64,000 nt of DNA, from the NCBI RefSeq assembly GCF_900113525.1, contig NZ_FOPP01000006.1, positions 1 to 64,000 of the forward strand, read 5' to 3'. The notes beneath the pieces are model-generated. The model was not told where the DNA came from. It saw only the letters and a list, made by a program, of their open reading frames with translations, and searched no databases. Shown piece by piece: positions 27,731 through 37,427 of this stretch (the first letter of the stretch is position 1; every line of letters starts with the position of its first letter). The stretch comes from Pedobacter insulae (GTDB lineage Bacteria > Bacteroidota > Bacteroidia > Sphingobacteriales > Sphingobacteriaceae). The translations under genes were made by a program, and so were the position numbers.

Positions 27731-29215
27731 TTAAGGATTTTGGATAAGCTTATTATTCTTATCTATTTCATTTTGGGGAATAAATGAGACTATTTTACTA
27801 TCTCCTGGCTGTATAGTCTGGTTTGTTGAAGTTCCAGTTCCCGGATAATTCCTTATTAACGCTCTATTGTTTCTGAATAGATCGTAGGCTCGGTGCCCTT
27901 CGAACGCCAGCTCGTACCAGCGTTCATCCAACACTGCGTCTAAAACAGATTTACCACTTAGTGTTAATCCTGCTAGTGTAAGATTGGCAATTCCCGCTCT
28001 CGTTCTAATCCGATTAACATCATCCAATGCCAATTGGTCATTACCCAATTTGGCATTTGCTTCTGCTCTATTTAAATACATTTCCGCGAGACGTAAGTAA
28101 ACAGGTGAACTTAGGTTTACGATGCCTTCTTGCAAACTGTATTTATTGATATAGTACATTGGCACATTCGGAGTAATTTTATTGTTCAATTTTACGACGC
28201 CATTTTCCATCAGCGGACTTATAAATTTTAATCTTAAGTCTTGTGGGTTTGCATTTAACGCATCATAGAATTTTTTAGATGCATAAATTTCTCCCCAGCC
28301 ACTGGCAGCCTGATTTAATGGATTTCCACTTGCATCTCCACTGAAATACATTGAGCCTATTGATGAAAAGCCCCTATCTTCTGTCTTAATATGTCTAATG
28401 CAGAAAATTGTCTCTTTATTTCCATCAGGTGCACCTCTAAAATAGGTTGGATATTCACTGGAAGTCAACAGACTATATCTGCCAGAATTGATTACCTTAT
28501 CAGCATACTCCACTGCTTTTTCATTATTCTCCATATATAAATAAACCCGAGATAATAAGGCGAAAGCCACTTCTTTTGAGGCAAATGAATTTGACTTAGA
28601 TTGGCTCATAAAATCGCCGGCCTTTAATAAATCCGCAACTACCGCATCGTACACATCCTTTACGTTACTTCTTGCCAATGTTAATTTCTCTTCATCTGTT
28701 AATCCATCTTTTAAGATCGGCACGCCAAGGTTTACCGTTGGATTTTGTGTATATGGACGTGCAAAAATGCGTACCAAATTAAAATGAAGCATTCCTCTTA
28801 TATACAGATTTTCGCCCTTCAATTGCTTTAAAGCTGTGCTTGCATTGTCATCAATGGATTCAATTACCCTATTGGCGGCACTGATTGATCTGTATGCGCT
28901 CGACCAAAAGTTTGCAGCATGCCCAGATGTTTTAATCGGAGTATATTTATAAATATTACTTAAATCGTCTGAAGAGTTTTGTCCCTGGGCAACTTCGTCA
29001 GTGGGATATTCAGTGAAAAAATAACCGCTTCTTACGTATGCTTCTGCTTTAAAAAGTGCATAAGTTCCAATAGTAGCTGTTTCAATATCAGCCTCGCTTG
29101 TTAAAGCCGATTTTTCATCAATGGCTGTTGATGGGTTAAATGTTTTCTTACATGCGGTCATACCTACTGCGAACAGGCAGGTAACTATCAGCATTTTCAA
29201 ATATTTTGTTTTCAT
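27731..29215 (-). CDS. SusD/RagB-like nutrient-binding lipoprotein
   Basis: A 494-residue SusD-family protein with a signal and lipobox GMTACK (Cys22). Typical features are LKGENLYIRGMLHFNLVRIFARPY, the TPR-like region, SSPVYLRLAEMYLNRAEANAKLG and the C-terminal VLDERWYELAFEGHRAYDLFR. SusD proteins cap the SusC barrel and bind the transported nutrient at the outer face. It begins 50 nt after the susC-like gene. The family match is clear; the nutrient is unknown. Confidence 0.95.
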   Translation of the reverse strand: MKTKYLKMLIVTCLFAVGMTACKKTFNPSTAIDEKSALTSEADIETATIGTYALFKAEAYVRSGYFFTEYPTDEVAQGQNSSDDLSNIYKYTPIKTSGHAANFWSSAYRSISAANRVIESIDDNASTALKQLKGENLYIRGMLHFNLVRIFARPYTQNPTVNLGVPILKDGLTDEEKLTLARSNVKDVYDAVVADLLKAGDFMSQSKSNSFASKEVAFALLSRVYLYMENNEKAVEYADKVINSGRYSLLTSSEYPTYFRGAPDGNKETIFCIRHIKTEDRGFSSIGSMYFSGDASGNPLNQAASGWGEIYASKKFYDALNANPQDLRLKFISPLMENGVVKLNNKITPNVPMYYINKYSLQEGIVNLSSPVYLRLAEMYLNRAEANAKLGNDQLALDDVNRIRTRAGIANLTLAGLTLSGKSVLDAVLDERWYELAFEGHRAYDLFRNNRALIRNYPGTGTSTNQTIQPGDSKIVSFIPQNEIDKNNKLIQNP

Positions 29216-29265
29216 GAGAAAAAATGTTTAATTTTTTAAATAATGGTCTCGGCCTGGTTCAAAAA

Positions 29266-32200
29266 CTATAGTGAGATATTAACGCCAAATAAAAATTTCT
29301 TACTTATTGGGTATTTGATAGATGATACTCCATCCCCTAACTCAACCTCCGGATCTGTTCCCGTAAATTTTGTTAAGGTCCATAAGTTATCTCCACTAAT
29401 AAATATTCTTACCTTATTAACCTTAGCCTTGTTAAGCCAAGCGGTTGGCAAATTGTAACCTAGCGTTACATTGCGTAATCGAAGGTAGCTTCCGTTTTCT
29501 AAATATCTAGTCGAAGTGGCGTTTGAGTTATCAGCTCTGCCATGCACTGGCTTAGGATGAGTTGCCAAATCGCCTGGCTTTTCCCATCTGCTCCATCCTT
29601 TAGCCAAATTCATTTGGTTATAACTTTCATATAATCCATCACTGTCAAAAAAGAAGCGGCTGTCATTATATACATAGTTCCCGTACACAAAATTAAAAAA
29701 GGTAGATAGTGTAAAGTTTTTATAAGTAAAATCGTTGGTTAAGCCGCCGGTGAATTTTGGGGCGGATGATTTGCCGGTATAAAGCCTGCTAGCAGCATTA
29801 TAATTAGTGGTATAGGTTAAAAATTCCTTTCCATCGGCGTCTTTTACTCTATTTTCCCATAGCGGTGAGCCCGTAGCTGGATCAACGCCAGACCAAACAG
29901 GCATAAACCACTCATCCATATCGTGTCCTACGGCAATAGGTTGCCTGGCACCGGTGCTTACTTCGGTACGGCCTTGATTTACCTCCAATACTTTATTTCT
30001 ATTAAAAGCCATGTTCAAGTTGGTTTCCCATTTAAAGTCTTTTACGAAATTCTTAGTGGTTAAATTAAATTCAATCCCTCTATTTCTCACATTACCCACG
30101 TTCTCATACACGCCACTGTAGCCTGTCGTTGCAGGTAAAGGCCTAAAGAACAACAATGAGGCCGCCTCCTTATGGTAAGCATCTACACTCAAATCAATTC
30201 TTTTAAACAAGGTAATGTCTACTCCTATATTTGCTGATTTCGATTTTTCCCAAGTTAAATCTGGGTTCGCTTTTTGACTAGGTGCCGCTCCCGGTAATCC
30301 TGCATAACTAGCGCCAGAAGAAATTGAATATAGGCCTAAGGCCGCATAATAGCCAATACCATACGCATTACCTGTTGTACCATAGCTTGAGCGAAGCTTT
30401 AAGAAAGTAATCGCCTTGTTATTTTTTAGGAAATCTTCATTGCTTGCAATCCAAGAAGCCCCCAATTGGTAGAAGTTTCCATTTGGTTTATTGCTGCCAA
30501 ATCGAGAAGAATATTCACTTACATAGGACGCAACAGCGTAATATTTTTCGTTAAAACTATAATCTACTTGTCCAAGATATTTACTGAATTGATAGGTATC
30601 ATTACCGCCTGAAGGGTTCGTTACAATGTCAGTCGCAGTACTGAAAGCGTCCCTACCAGCCGGTAAATTTTTCACATTTGCACTAAGCGACTCTGAGTAC
30701 CCTTGCTCAATCTCACCAACTGCCAACACCGCTAAACTATGCTTACCAAAGTTATTGCTGTACCTCAATCGGTTGGAGGTTAAAAATGTATTATTGTAAG
30801 AATTAGAGGCGTATGCCGTCCCATTGTTGGTAGCCCCAGACTTTGTCCTTTTATCATTAAAGCTGTCACTTCGATAGTTCACTAGGTTACCTCTATTGTA
30901 GGAAGATAAAGTTAGATTTTTAAGAACGTTGTAGTCTAAATTAATATCTGCACTTACGTTAAAACTCTTTGCCCTGGATGTATTATATTGTAATGTGTGT
31001 AGAAAATTATCCCTATCACGACCGTACCATGTTCCGTATCTAGCGTCAATGGGTGTACCATCTGGATTATACGCTGGGTCAAACGGCATGTTTACATAAC
31101 TATCGTATAAAGTTCCTCCGGCGTTGTACACATCGTTAATGAAAATTCCATTTAGGAAACTTGAAATCTTAAATTTATCAGATAATTTTTGGGTAAAGTT
31201 TCCACGTAGGTTATATCCAGTTTTATCATTGTGGATCAACGTGCCCTCTTCTTTATAATAATTGCCGGAAAGATAAAATGTAGATTTCTCAGAACCCCCA
31301 GAAGCTGAAAGTGTATGTGTGTTTACCATTCCCTTTCTAAAACCAAGATCCCACCAATCTGTGTTATTATTTAATCGTTCAGGTGTTAATCCACTATAAA
31401 ATTTACTTTGATAATCGTACAGTTCTTGTGAATTCATTAAACTAAAATTCCCTGTTGATGCCTCGGTAAAACCCATTGTTGTGTTATAACTTACTACCGA
31501 TTTGCCGCTTTTCCCGGTTTTAGTCGTAATAATGATTACGCCGTTTGCCGCTCTAGAGCCATATAAGCCGGTCGCCGCAGCATCTTTTAAAATGGTAATT
31601 GTTTCCACATCAGTGGGATTGTAATTTCCACCTATGTTACCATCGACCACAATTAAAGGTGCTGTGCTGGCGTTGATTGATCCTGTGCCACGAACAATAA
31701 TACTCGAGCCACTGGTTGGTGATCCCGAAGCGGTTGAAACGACTACACCCGGTGCGCGACCCTGCAATAAACTACTTACTTCATTAGAAGTTACATCCCT
31801 AAGCTTGTCGCCGGTTACAACAGAAATAGAACTCGAAATCTCACTTTGCTTTTTAGTAGAGTAGCCTACTACAACCACCTCTCCCAAACTTGTCGAGCTT
31901 TCTTCTAGTTCCACATTTATGGTAGTTTGACCTCCAACAGTTATCTCTTTTGGTGTGAAACCTATGTAGGAAAAAACAAGGATACTTGTCCTTTCTGCAT
32001 TGATAGAATAATCGCCATTTGCATCTGATAAAGAGCCTATTTGGGAACCCTTAATCATAACAGAAGCACCAATTATTGGTTGGCCATTTTTATCGGTAAT
32101 TTTTCCCTTAATTGTTACAAATTGAGAGTTGTTTCTCAATTCACTTATAAAAGCACTTCTTTTAAATGCCATTGATTGGGTGTTGGTAGTAAGCTGAATC

Positions 32201-32271
32201 GCCGTAGCAAGCAGCAATACTTTACCCACCTTGCAATAATGCTTTGCTTTGTTCGGTAGTATTGTTTTCAT
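29266..32271 (-). CDS. SusC/RagA TonB-linked outer membrane receptor
   Basis: A 1001-residue TonB-dependent transporter. Order: signal peptide, carboxypeptidase-regulatory-like domain (about 52-135, GKITDKNGQPIIGASVMIKG), plug (about 140-250, with VVVVGYSTKKQSEISSSISVV and SLLQGRAPGVVVST) and a large barrel. SRAANGVIIITTKTGKSGKS is the usual SusC signature after the plug. There is no N-terminal FecR-interacting (STN) domain, and no anti-sigma/sigma genes are nearby, so control is probably by another regulator. A LacI/PurR-like palindrome overlaps its likely -33 region. Confidence 0.95.
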   Translation of the reverse strand: MKTILPNKAKHYCKVGKVLLLATAIQLTTNTQSMAFKRSAFISELRNNSQFVTIKGKITDKNGQPIIGASVMIKGSQIGSLSDANGDYSINAERTSILVFSYIGFTPKEITVGGQTTINVELEESSTSLGEVVVVGYSTKKQSEISSSISVVTGDKLRDVTSNEVSSLLQGRAPGVVVSTASGSPTSGSSIIVRGTGSINASTAPLIVVDGNIGGNYNPTDVETITILKDAAATGLYGSRAANGVIIITTKTGKSGKSVVSYNTTMGFTEASTGNFSLMNSQELYDYQSKFYSGLTPERLNNNTDWWDLGFRKGMVNTHTLSASGGSEKSTFYLSGNYYKEEGTLIHNDKTGYNLRGNFTQKLSDKFKISSFLNGIFINDVYNAGGTLYDSYVNMPFDPAYNPDGTPIDARYGTWYGRDRDNFLHTLQYNTSRAKSFNVSADINLDYNVLKNLTLSSYNRGNLVNYRSDSFNDKRTKSGATNNGTAYASNSYNNTFLTSNRLRYSNNFGKHSLAVLAVGEIEQGYSESLSANVKNLPAGRDAFSTATDIVTNPSGGNDTYQFSKYLGQVDYSFNEKYYAVASYVSEYSSRFGSNKPNGNFYQLGASWIASNEDFLKNNKAITFLKLRSSYGTTGNAYGIGYYAALGLYSISSGASYAGLPGAAPSQKANPDLTWEKSKSANIGVDITLFKRIDLSVDAYHKEAASLLFFRPLPATTGYSGVYENVGNVRNRGIEFNLTTKNFVKDFKWETNLNMAFNRNKVLEVNQGRTEVSTGARQPIAVGHDMDEWFMPVWSGVDPATGSPLWENRVKDADGKEFLTYTTNYNAASRLYTGKSSAPKFTGGLTNDFTYKNFTLSTFFNFVYGNYVYNDSRFFFDSDGLYESYNQMNLAKGWSRWEKPGDLATHPKPVHGRADNSNATSTRYLENGSYLRLRNVTLGYNLPTAWLNKAKVNKVRIFISGDNLWTLTKFTGTDPEVELGDGVSSIKYPISKKFLFGVNISL

Positions 32272-32354
32272 ATAGGTTAAGTTTTACTTGGTTTAGTCGA
32301 ATATTTAAACCAAACTAAAAATTTTGCATCCAAGATAAATGGCTCAACATAACG

Positions 32355-32364
32355 CAAACGTTTG
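32355..32364. promoter_or_regulatory. LacI/PurR-like palindrome near the susC-like promoter
   Basis: CAAACGTTTG within the context AACGCAAACGTTTGAT closely resembles the central part of LacI/PurR-family operators, which have a central CG. It overlaps the candidate -33 element of the leftward susC-like promoter, so a bound repressor could block transcription. No LacI-type gene lies in the window. Confidence 0.5.
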
Positions 32365-32557
32365 ATTGTAATAATGAAGGCGTTTTGAGAAAAAAGAGAA
32401 TTAGAACAAATCTATGAAATGCTTAAAAATGGATATATTTAAGCCATCAAAATCCCAAATTGAAGTGAGAAAATCTCCAATACGAAAAGAAATTTTGTAA
32501 GTGTTCAATAATTGCCTTAAATTTTTAATATCGAGCGCAAAAAAAACAAAAAAAAAA

Positions 32558-32567
32558 CAAACGTTTG
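32558..32567. promoter_or_regulatory. Second CAAACGTTTG palindrome near the ATP-grasp gene
   Basis: The same 10-bp palindrome recurs 203 bp from the first copy and 53 bp upstream of the ATP-grasp start. Paired operators of this kind can support DNA looping. Confidence 0.45.
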
Positions 32568-32620
32568 CACTAAACTTTATTCAAGTTTTAAATTATCTGT
32601 ATTTTAGGCAAGAAAAAGCC

Positions 32621-33502
32621 ATGAACATAGCTCTTATTACCTACAACGATAACGGTTTTTATCACACGCTGTCGCCAGAAAATGAGGATGATTTATTAAT
32701 CAAGTTTCTGAACTCAAAAGAATTCAATGTTGAAAAAATTGTATGGAATACTCCTGTGGTTAACTGGGAGCATTTTGACCTAGCGATCTTAAAATCTCCT
32801 TGGGATTACTTTAACCTAATCGAAGACTTTTACCAATGGTTAAGGGTTTTAGAAGAGAAGAAGGTGAAATTGCTTAACCCTATCGCTACTGTAAGGTGGA
32901 ATGCAGACAAACATTACTTGAAAGATATAAGTGAAAGTGGGTTGGGAGTAGCTAAATGCATATTCTTGGAAAAGGGGATTGAAATTTCATTAAAAAATTA
33001 CTTCAATAGTTTAGGCTTTTCAAAACTAATTGTGAAACCAGCCGTAAGCGGTGGATCAAAAAATACATTCAAGGTAACTTCAGAAAACGTAGCCGAAATC
33101 AATCTTCAACTCAACGAACTATTAAAAAAAGAATCGTACATTTTACAGCCTTTCTTAAAAGAAATTGAGGAAGCAGGCGAATGGTCATTTTTATTTTTTG
33201 GGGGCGAGTATAGCCATGCTTTGTTAAAAAAGGCAAAGGAGGGCGACTTTAGGGTGCAACACTCATTTGGAGGAACTATTCATCCGCAAGAACCACCAGT
33301 TCATTTAATCGAAACTGCAAAAAAATACGTAGATCAATTTGCAAAAGGTTGTTTGTATGCCCGGGTTGATGGGGTATTGGTAAATAACGAATTTCAGTTA
33401 ATGGAGCTCGAGCTTATTGAGCCATTTCTATTTTTAGAAACAAATCCAAATAGTTACGAGAATTATTACCAAGCTTTGTTAAAGACCTACGAAGTTTTAT
33501 AA
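32621..33502 (+). CDS. ATP-grasp domain protein (glutathione synthetase/RimK-like)
   Basis: A 293-residue protein with an N-terminal pre-ATP-grasp domain (MNIALITYNDNG, then LAILKSPWDYF) and an ATP-grasp domain: KLIVKPAVSGGSKNTFKV (ATP-binding strand and loop, about 135-155), SYILQPFLKEIEEAGEWSFLFFGGEYSHALLKK, and the metal-binding ELELIEPFLFLETNP. The family forms carboxylate-amine or thiol bonds through acyl-phosphates; the substrate here is unknown. The start is placed at ATG 32621 because the 40 upstream residues are low-complexity Lys/Asn sequence. It is convergent with clpC. Confidence 0.85.
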   Translation: MNIALITYNDNGFYHTLSPENEDDLLIKFLNSKEFNVEKIVWNTPVVNWEHFDLAILKSPWDYFNLIEDFYQWLRVLEEKKVKLLNPIATVRWNADKHYLKDISESGLGVAKCIFLEKGIEISLKNYFNSLGFSKLIVKPAVSGGSKNTFKVTSENVAEINLQLNELLKKESYILQPFLKEIEEAGEWSFLFFGGEYSHALLKKAKEGDFRVQHSFGGTIHPQEPPVHLIETAKKYVDQFAKGCLYARVDGVLVNNEFQLMELELIEPFLFLETNPNSYENYYQALLKTYEVL

Positions 33503-33517
33503 ACACTTCGTAGGTCT
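33483..33517. terminator. Bidirectional terminator between the ATP-grasp gene and clpC
   Basis: A perfect 13-bp stem (33483-33495 with 33505-33517, arms AGACCTACGAAGT/ACTTCGTAGGTCT) has a 9-nt loop that holds the ATP-grasp stop codon (33500-33502). It sits between convergent genes and could stop both transcripts. The following T-tracts are weak. Confidence 0.65.
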
Positions 33518-33524
33518 AATTTAT

Positions 33525-36062
33525 CTAAGCACCTTCTTCTTTTTTCTTTTTCTTACCAGCGCTTTTATTTATAACGGTAATTTCTTCTTTTTCCTTATCG
33601 TAATCAATTTCAAGAGTATCTCCATCGTGAATTTCGCCTTTCAAAATTTCTTCCGCAATTGGATCTTCCAGATATTTCTGAATAGCACGTTTTAATGGTC
33701 GAGCTCCAAAAGCACTATCAAAACCTTTATCAGCGATAAATTCTTTAGCGGCATCTGTTAGCTTTACTTCGTAACCTAAATTGTGAACCCTACCAAACAA
33801 TGCCTTTAATTCAATATCAATAATTTTGAAGATTTCATCTTTACCTAGGCTGTTAAACACAACCACATCATCAACACGATTTAAAAACTCCGGAGCGAAT
33901 GCACGCTTTAATGCATTCTCTATCACTCCTCTGCTGTGCGTATCACTCTGACTAATTTTCGCTGAAGTCGAGAACCCAACTCCTGCTCCAAAATCTTTCA
34001 ACTGGCGCGCACCAATGTTTGAAGTCATAATGATAATCGTATTTCTGAAATCAACTTTACGGCCTAAGCTATCAGTTAGTTGACCCTCATCGAGTACCTG
34101 TAATAGAATATTAAATACATCAGGGTGCGCTTTTTCAATCTCATCGAGCAAAATTACTGCATAGGGTTTTCTACGAACCTTTTCCGTTAATTGTCCGCCT
34201 TCTTCGTAACCAACATAACCCGGAGGCGCTCCAACTAAACGCGAAACAGCAAACTTCTCCATGTATTCACTCATGTCAATTTGAATAAGCGAATCATCGC
34301 TATCAAACATAAATCTAGCTAACTCTTTCGCTAATTCTGTTTTACCAACACCGGTGGGACCTAAAAATATAAATGACCCGATTGGTTTTTTAGGATCTTT
34401 TAACCCAGCCCTTGTACGTTGAATAGCTTTGGTTAATTTCTTAATTGCATCGTCCTGACCAATAATTTTCTCAGCTACGGTATCGTACATGTTCAATAGT
34501 TTAACACTATCAGTCTGTCCAACGCGTTGCAAAGGAATGCCTGTCATCATCGAAACTACTTCAGCAACGTTATCTTCACTTACTTCATAGCGTTTCGTTT
34601 TGGTTTCTGCTTCCCACTGGGCTTTTGCCTGTTCTAATTCTTCTAATAAATTCTTCTCAGTATCTCTTAATTTTGCAGCCTCTTCATACTTCTGGCTTTT
34701 CACCACTTTATTCTTCTCGATCTTAATATCTTCAATCTTACTTTCAATTGTAATGATATTTTCTGGAACGTGAATATTGGTCAAGTGAACCCTAGATCCC
34801 GCTTCATCTAAAGCATCAATTGCTTTATCTGGTAAGAAGCGGTCAGTAATATATCTTGTGGTTAGTGCAACACATGCGTTGATTGCTTCATCTGTATAAG
34901 TAACCCCATGATGATCTTCATATTTTTCCTTAATACGGTTTAAGATCTCAACAGTCTCATCAGGTGTTGCTGGCTCAATCATCACTTTTTGAAAACGGCG
35001 ATCTAAAGCACCATCTTTTTCAATATATTGACGATATTCATCTAAAGTAGTTGCTCCTATGCATTGTATTTCGCCCCTAGCTAAAGCAGGTTTAAACATA
35101 TTTGATGCATCTAACGAGCCAGAAGCACCACCAGCACCAACAATCGTATGGATCTCATCGATAAACAAAATAACATCAGTAGATTTTTCCAGCTCATTCA
35201 TTACGGCTTTCATCCGTTCTTCAAACTGGCCGCGGTATTTAGTGCCAGCAACTAACGAAGCTAGATCTAAAGTAACTACGCGCTTATTAAAGAGTACCCT
35301 TGATACTTTGCGTTGAACAATTCTTAAAGCCAAACCTTCGGCGATGGCAGATTTACCAACTCCAGGCTCACCAATTAAAATTGGATTGTTCTTTTTACGG
35401 CGTGACAAAATCTGCGAAACACGTTCAATCTCTTTTTCACGCCCTACGATTGGGTCTAATCGTCCTTCCTCGGCAGCTCGGGTTAAATCGCGTCCAAAAT
35501 TATCAAGTACCGGTGTCTTAGATTTAATATCAGATACCTTTTTTGGAGCACTAAAACTTTCTTCTTCCTGGAAATCGTCATCGCCACCACCGGCGGTACC
35601 ACCTCCATGTGCTTCATCTCTGAAACCATTTTTATTTACCTCGACTTCTTGTTTAAAGATCTCATAAGTAATACTGTATTGCAATAATATTTGCGAAGCA
35701 ATGTTGTCATCATCTCTTAAAATCGACAACAGCAAATGCTCCGTACCGATTAAATCGCTTTTAAAAATCTTAGCTTCAAGATAGGTAATTTTTAAAACCT
35801 TTTCGGCTTGCTTAGTTAAAGGAATGTTGCCTAAATTAACAGTAACACTTGAAGTACCGCGAACGGCCTCTTCAATTGAACGGCGAAGTTTAGAAGTATC
35901 AACTCCTAAGGATTTCAAAATTTTGATGGCCATACCATCACCTTCGCGAATAAGCCCTAATAACAAATGCTCAGCGCCTATATAATCGTGTCCTAATCTC
36001 AGGGCTTCTTCCCTGCTAAAAGAAATCACGTCTTTTACTTGTGGAGAAAATTTCGCTTCCAT
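33525..36062 (-). CDS. clpC: ClpC-type AAA+ chaperone of the Clp protease
   Basis: An 845-residue Hsp100 unfoldase that feeds substrates to ClpP. The order is two Clp_N repeats (1-145), an acidic Gly-rich linker, AAA-1 with Walker [10 protein letters not shown] and Walker [11 protein letters not shown], a middle UVR-like segment ([21 protein letters not shown]), AAA-2 with GPTGVGKTE and [10 protein letters not shown], and the ClpB-D2 C-terminal domain. The short middle domain and the UVR motif separate ClpC from ClpB. The tail is Lys-rich ([10 protein letters not shown]). It is monocistronic. Confidence 0.93.
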   Translation of the reverse strand: MEAKFSPQVKDVISFSREEALRLGHDYIGAEHLLLGLIREGDGMAIKILKSLGVDTSKLRRSIEEAVRGTSSVTVNLGNIPLTKQAEKVLKITYLEAKIFKSDLIGTEHLLLSILRDDDNIASQILLQYSITYEIFKQEVEVNKNGFRDEAHGGGTAGGGDDDFQEEESFSAPKKVSDIKSKTPVLDNFGRDLTRAAEEGRLDPIVGREKEIERVSQILSRRKKNNPILIGEPGVGKSAIAEGLALRIVQRKVSRVLFNKRVVTLDLASLVAGTKYRGQFEERMKAVMNELEKSTDVILFIDEIHTIVGAGGASGSLDASNMFKPALARGEIQCIGATTLDEYRQYIEKDGALDRRFQKVMIEPATPDETVEILNRIKEKYEDHHGVTYTDEAINACVALTTRYITDRFLPDKAIDALDEAGSRVHLTNIHVPENIITIESKIEDIKIEKNKVVKSQKYEEAAKLRDTEKNLLEELEQAKAQWEAETKTKRYEVSEDNVAEVVSMMTGIPLQRVGQTDSVKLLNMYDTVAEKIIGQDDAIKKLTKAIQRTRAGLKDPKKPIGSFIFLGPTGVGKTELAKELARFMFDSDDSLIQIDMSEYMEKFAVSRLVGAPPGYVGYEEGGQLTEKVRRKPYAVILLDEIEKAHPDVFNILLQVLDEGQLTDSLGRKVDFRNTIIIMTSNIGARQLKDFGAGVGFSTSAKISQSDTHSRGVIENALKRAFAPEFLNRVDDVVVFNSLGKDEIFKIIDIELKALFGRVHNLGYEVKLTDAAKEFIADKGFDSAFGARPLKRAIQKYLEDPIAEEILKGEIHDGDTLEIDYDKEKEEITVINKSAGKKKKKEEGA

Positions 36063-36584
36063 AATATGTGTGTAAACGGGATGACTCTAAACTATAAATT
36101 ACTTTTATAATAATGGTCTCCCAGTTTATATATTTTATCAACAATTACGCCATTTTAGTGGATAAGGTTGCTACTTACCTTATTCTTTATTTACGTAATT
36201 AAATGGCAAATAGGTTTTTAGCTTTATTTAAAGCTAATTTAAGCAATGTATAGTAGATTTTGTCGGTTTTATGTAAGGTTTTAATAGCGCCTAATAACTG
36301 ACATATTGCTAGTGAGGTGGCTAACAGTAGCAGTTTTGACAGGATCAATATAAGACATCATAAGATCCAGGTCCGGTTCTTTTTGGGGTAATTTTCGCAA
36401 GCTAGTTGTCTACAATAAGCTATGTGCCTATGAATACCTGAAAGAACTTACGCTGAGGAAAACAATTGCAAAAAAAATTAAATAGCTGATTACAAACTAA
36501 ATACACCATTTTAATGAAATATTTCACAATTGATCAATTATTATATTTATAATTGCAGTGTACTACTTAACCAATACACTTAAC
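36063..36584. other. Non-coding region between clpC and the ABC operon
   Basis: This 522-bp AT-rich divergent intergenic region must hold the clpC promoter on the left and the ABC-operon promoter on the right. The only rightward -7-like element I see is TATAATTG (36549-36556), one base from consensus. I see no RNA gene, strong hairpin or repeat. Confidence 0.5.
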
Positions 36585-37424
36585 ATGATTACTATTCAGA
36601 ACCTAACTTTTGGTTATCAAAAAAACAAACCTGTATTAGCAAACTTAAATCTACAGCTTGAGTCAGGAAAAATTTACGGTTTACTAGGTGCAAATGGAGC
36701 TGGAAAGAGCAGCCTATTACATCAGATATGTGGCATCATCTTTCCCCAATCTGGCAAAATTGAGGTCGATCAACATGAGCCAGCCAAACGTAAACTCGAT
36801 TTTCTAAAGTCAATTTACATCTTGCCTGAAGAAGTTGATACACCCAATATTGCTATTAAAGAATATGCAGAGATCTACTCCCCTTTTTATGAAAAATTTG
36901 ACTTTTCATTGTTTAATAATTTACTAACTGACTTTGAAATACCGGAGCATGGTAGTCTACATCAAATTAGTTATGGTCAGAAGAAAAAAGTAATGATCGC
37001 CTTTGGCATTGCCACAAGGTCTAAATATCTATTCTTTGACGAACCAACAAATGGCCTAGACATTCCATCAAAAAAACAATTTAGAAAAATAATAGCTAGT
37101 GCATTTGAAGAAGATCAGATCATCATGATTAGCACACATCAAGTGAGAGATTTGGATCAGTTGATTGATTGCATATTGATACTAGACGACAAAAAAATCA
37201 TCCTTCAAGCCGATGTAAACGACATCACAGAAAAACTTGTATTTAAACAGGTTTTAGACCTCTCGCAATCAGCTAATGTGATTTATAGCGAAGGCGGGTT
37301 GAAAGGCCACGTGGTTGTCGCAAAAAACGTAAACCAAGAAAACTCCAAACTAGACATGGAGCTTTTCTTTAATGCTGTTTCTGCTGAAAAGAACTCAATT
37401 CTTTCCTTATTTAAAAAACTTTAA
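36585..37424 (+). CDS. ABC transporter ATP-binding protein
   Basis: A 279-residue ABC ATPase with Walker A GANGAGKSS (about 34-42), a signature loop written ISYGQKKKVMIAFG instead of LSGGQ, and Walker B YLFFDEPTNGLD followed by the H-loop STHQ. The replacement of the LSGGQ core by SYGQ is typical of ABC-2 type efflux ATPases controlled by GntR regulators. The start is ATG 36585 (MITIQNLTFGY); a GTG at 36558 would add nine atypical residues. It is the first gene of a four-gene unit with 2-3 nt spacings. Confidence 0.9.
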   Translation: MITIQNLTFGYQKNKPVLANLNLQLESGKIYGLLGANGAGKSSLLHQICGIIFPQSGKIEVDQHEPAKRKLDFLKSIYILPEEVDTPNIAIKEYAEIYSPFYEKFDFSLFNNLLTDFEIPEHGSLHQISYGQKKKVMIAFGIATRSKYLFFDEPTNGLDIPSKKQFRKIIASAFEEDQIIMISTHQVRDLDQLIDCILILDDKKIILQADVNDITEKLVFKQVLDLSQSANVIYSEGGLKGHVVVAKNVNQENSKLDMELFFNAVSAEKNSILSLFKKL

Positions 37425-37427
37425 TTT

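Larger units (their letters stand above)
32272..32620. other. Divergent intergenic region, susC-like to ATP-grasp
   Basis: This 349-bp AT-rich region holds no gene. It contains two copies of the palindrome CAAACGTTTG (32355-32364 and 32558-32567), one near each divergent gene, and a candidate leftward promoter (TTTG 32358-32355, 17-nt spacer, near-consensus TATCTTGG) for the susC-like gene. Confidence 0.6.

Noticed and set aside
32501..32620. N-terminal extension of the ATP-grasp frame
   Set aside because: It is low-complexity Lys-rich sequence from AT-rich DNA that includes the second CAAACGTTTG palindrome.
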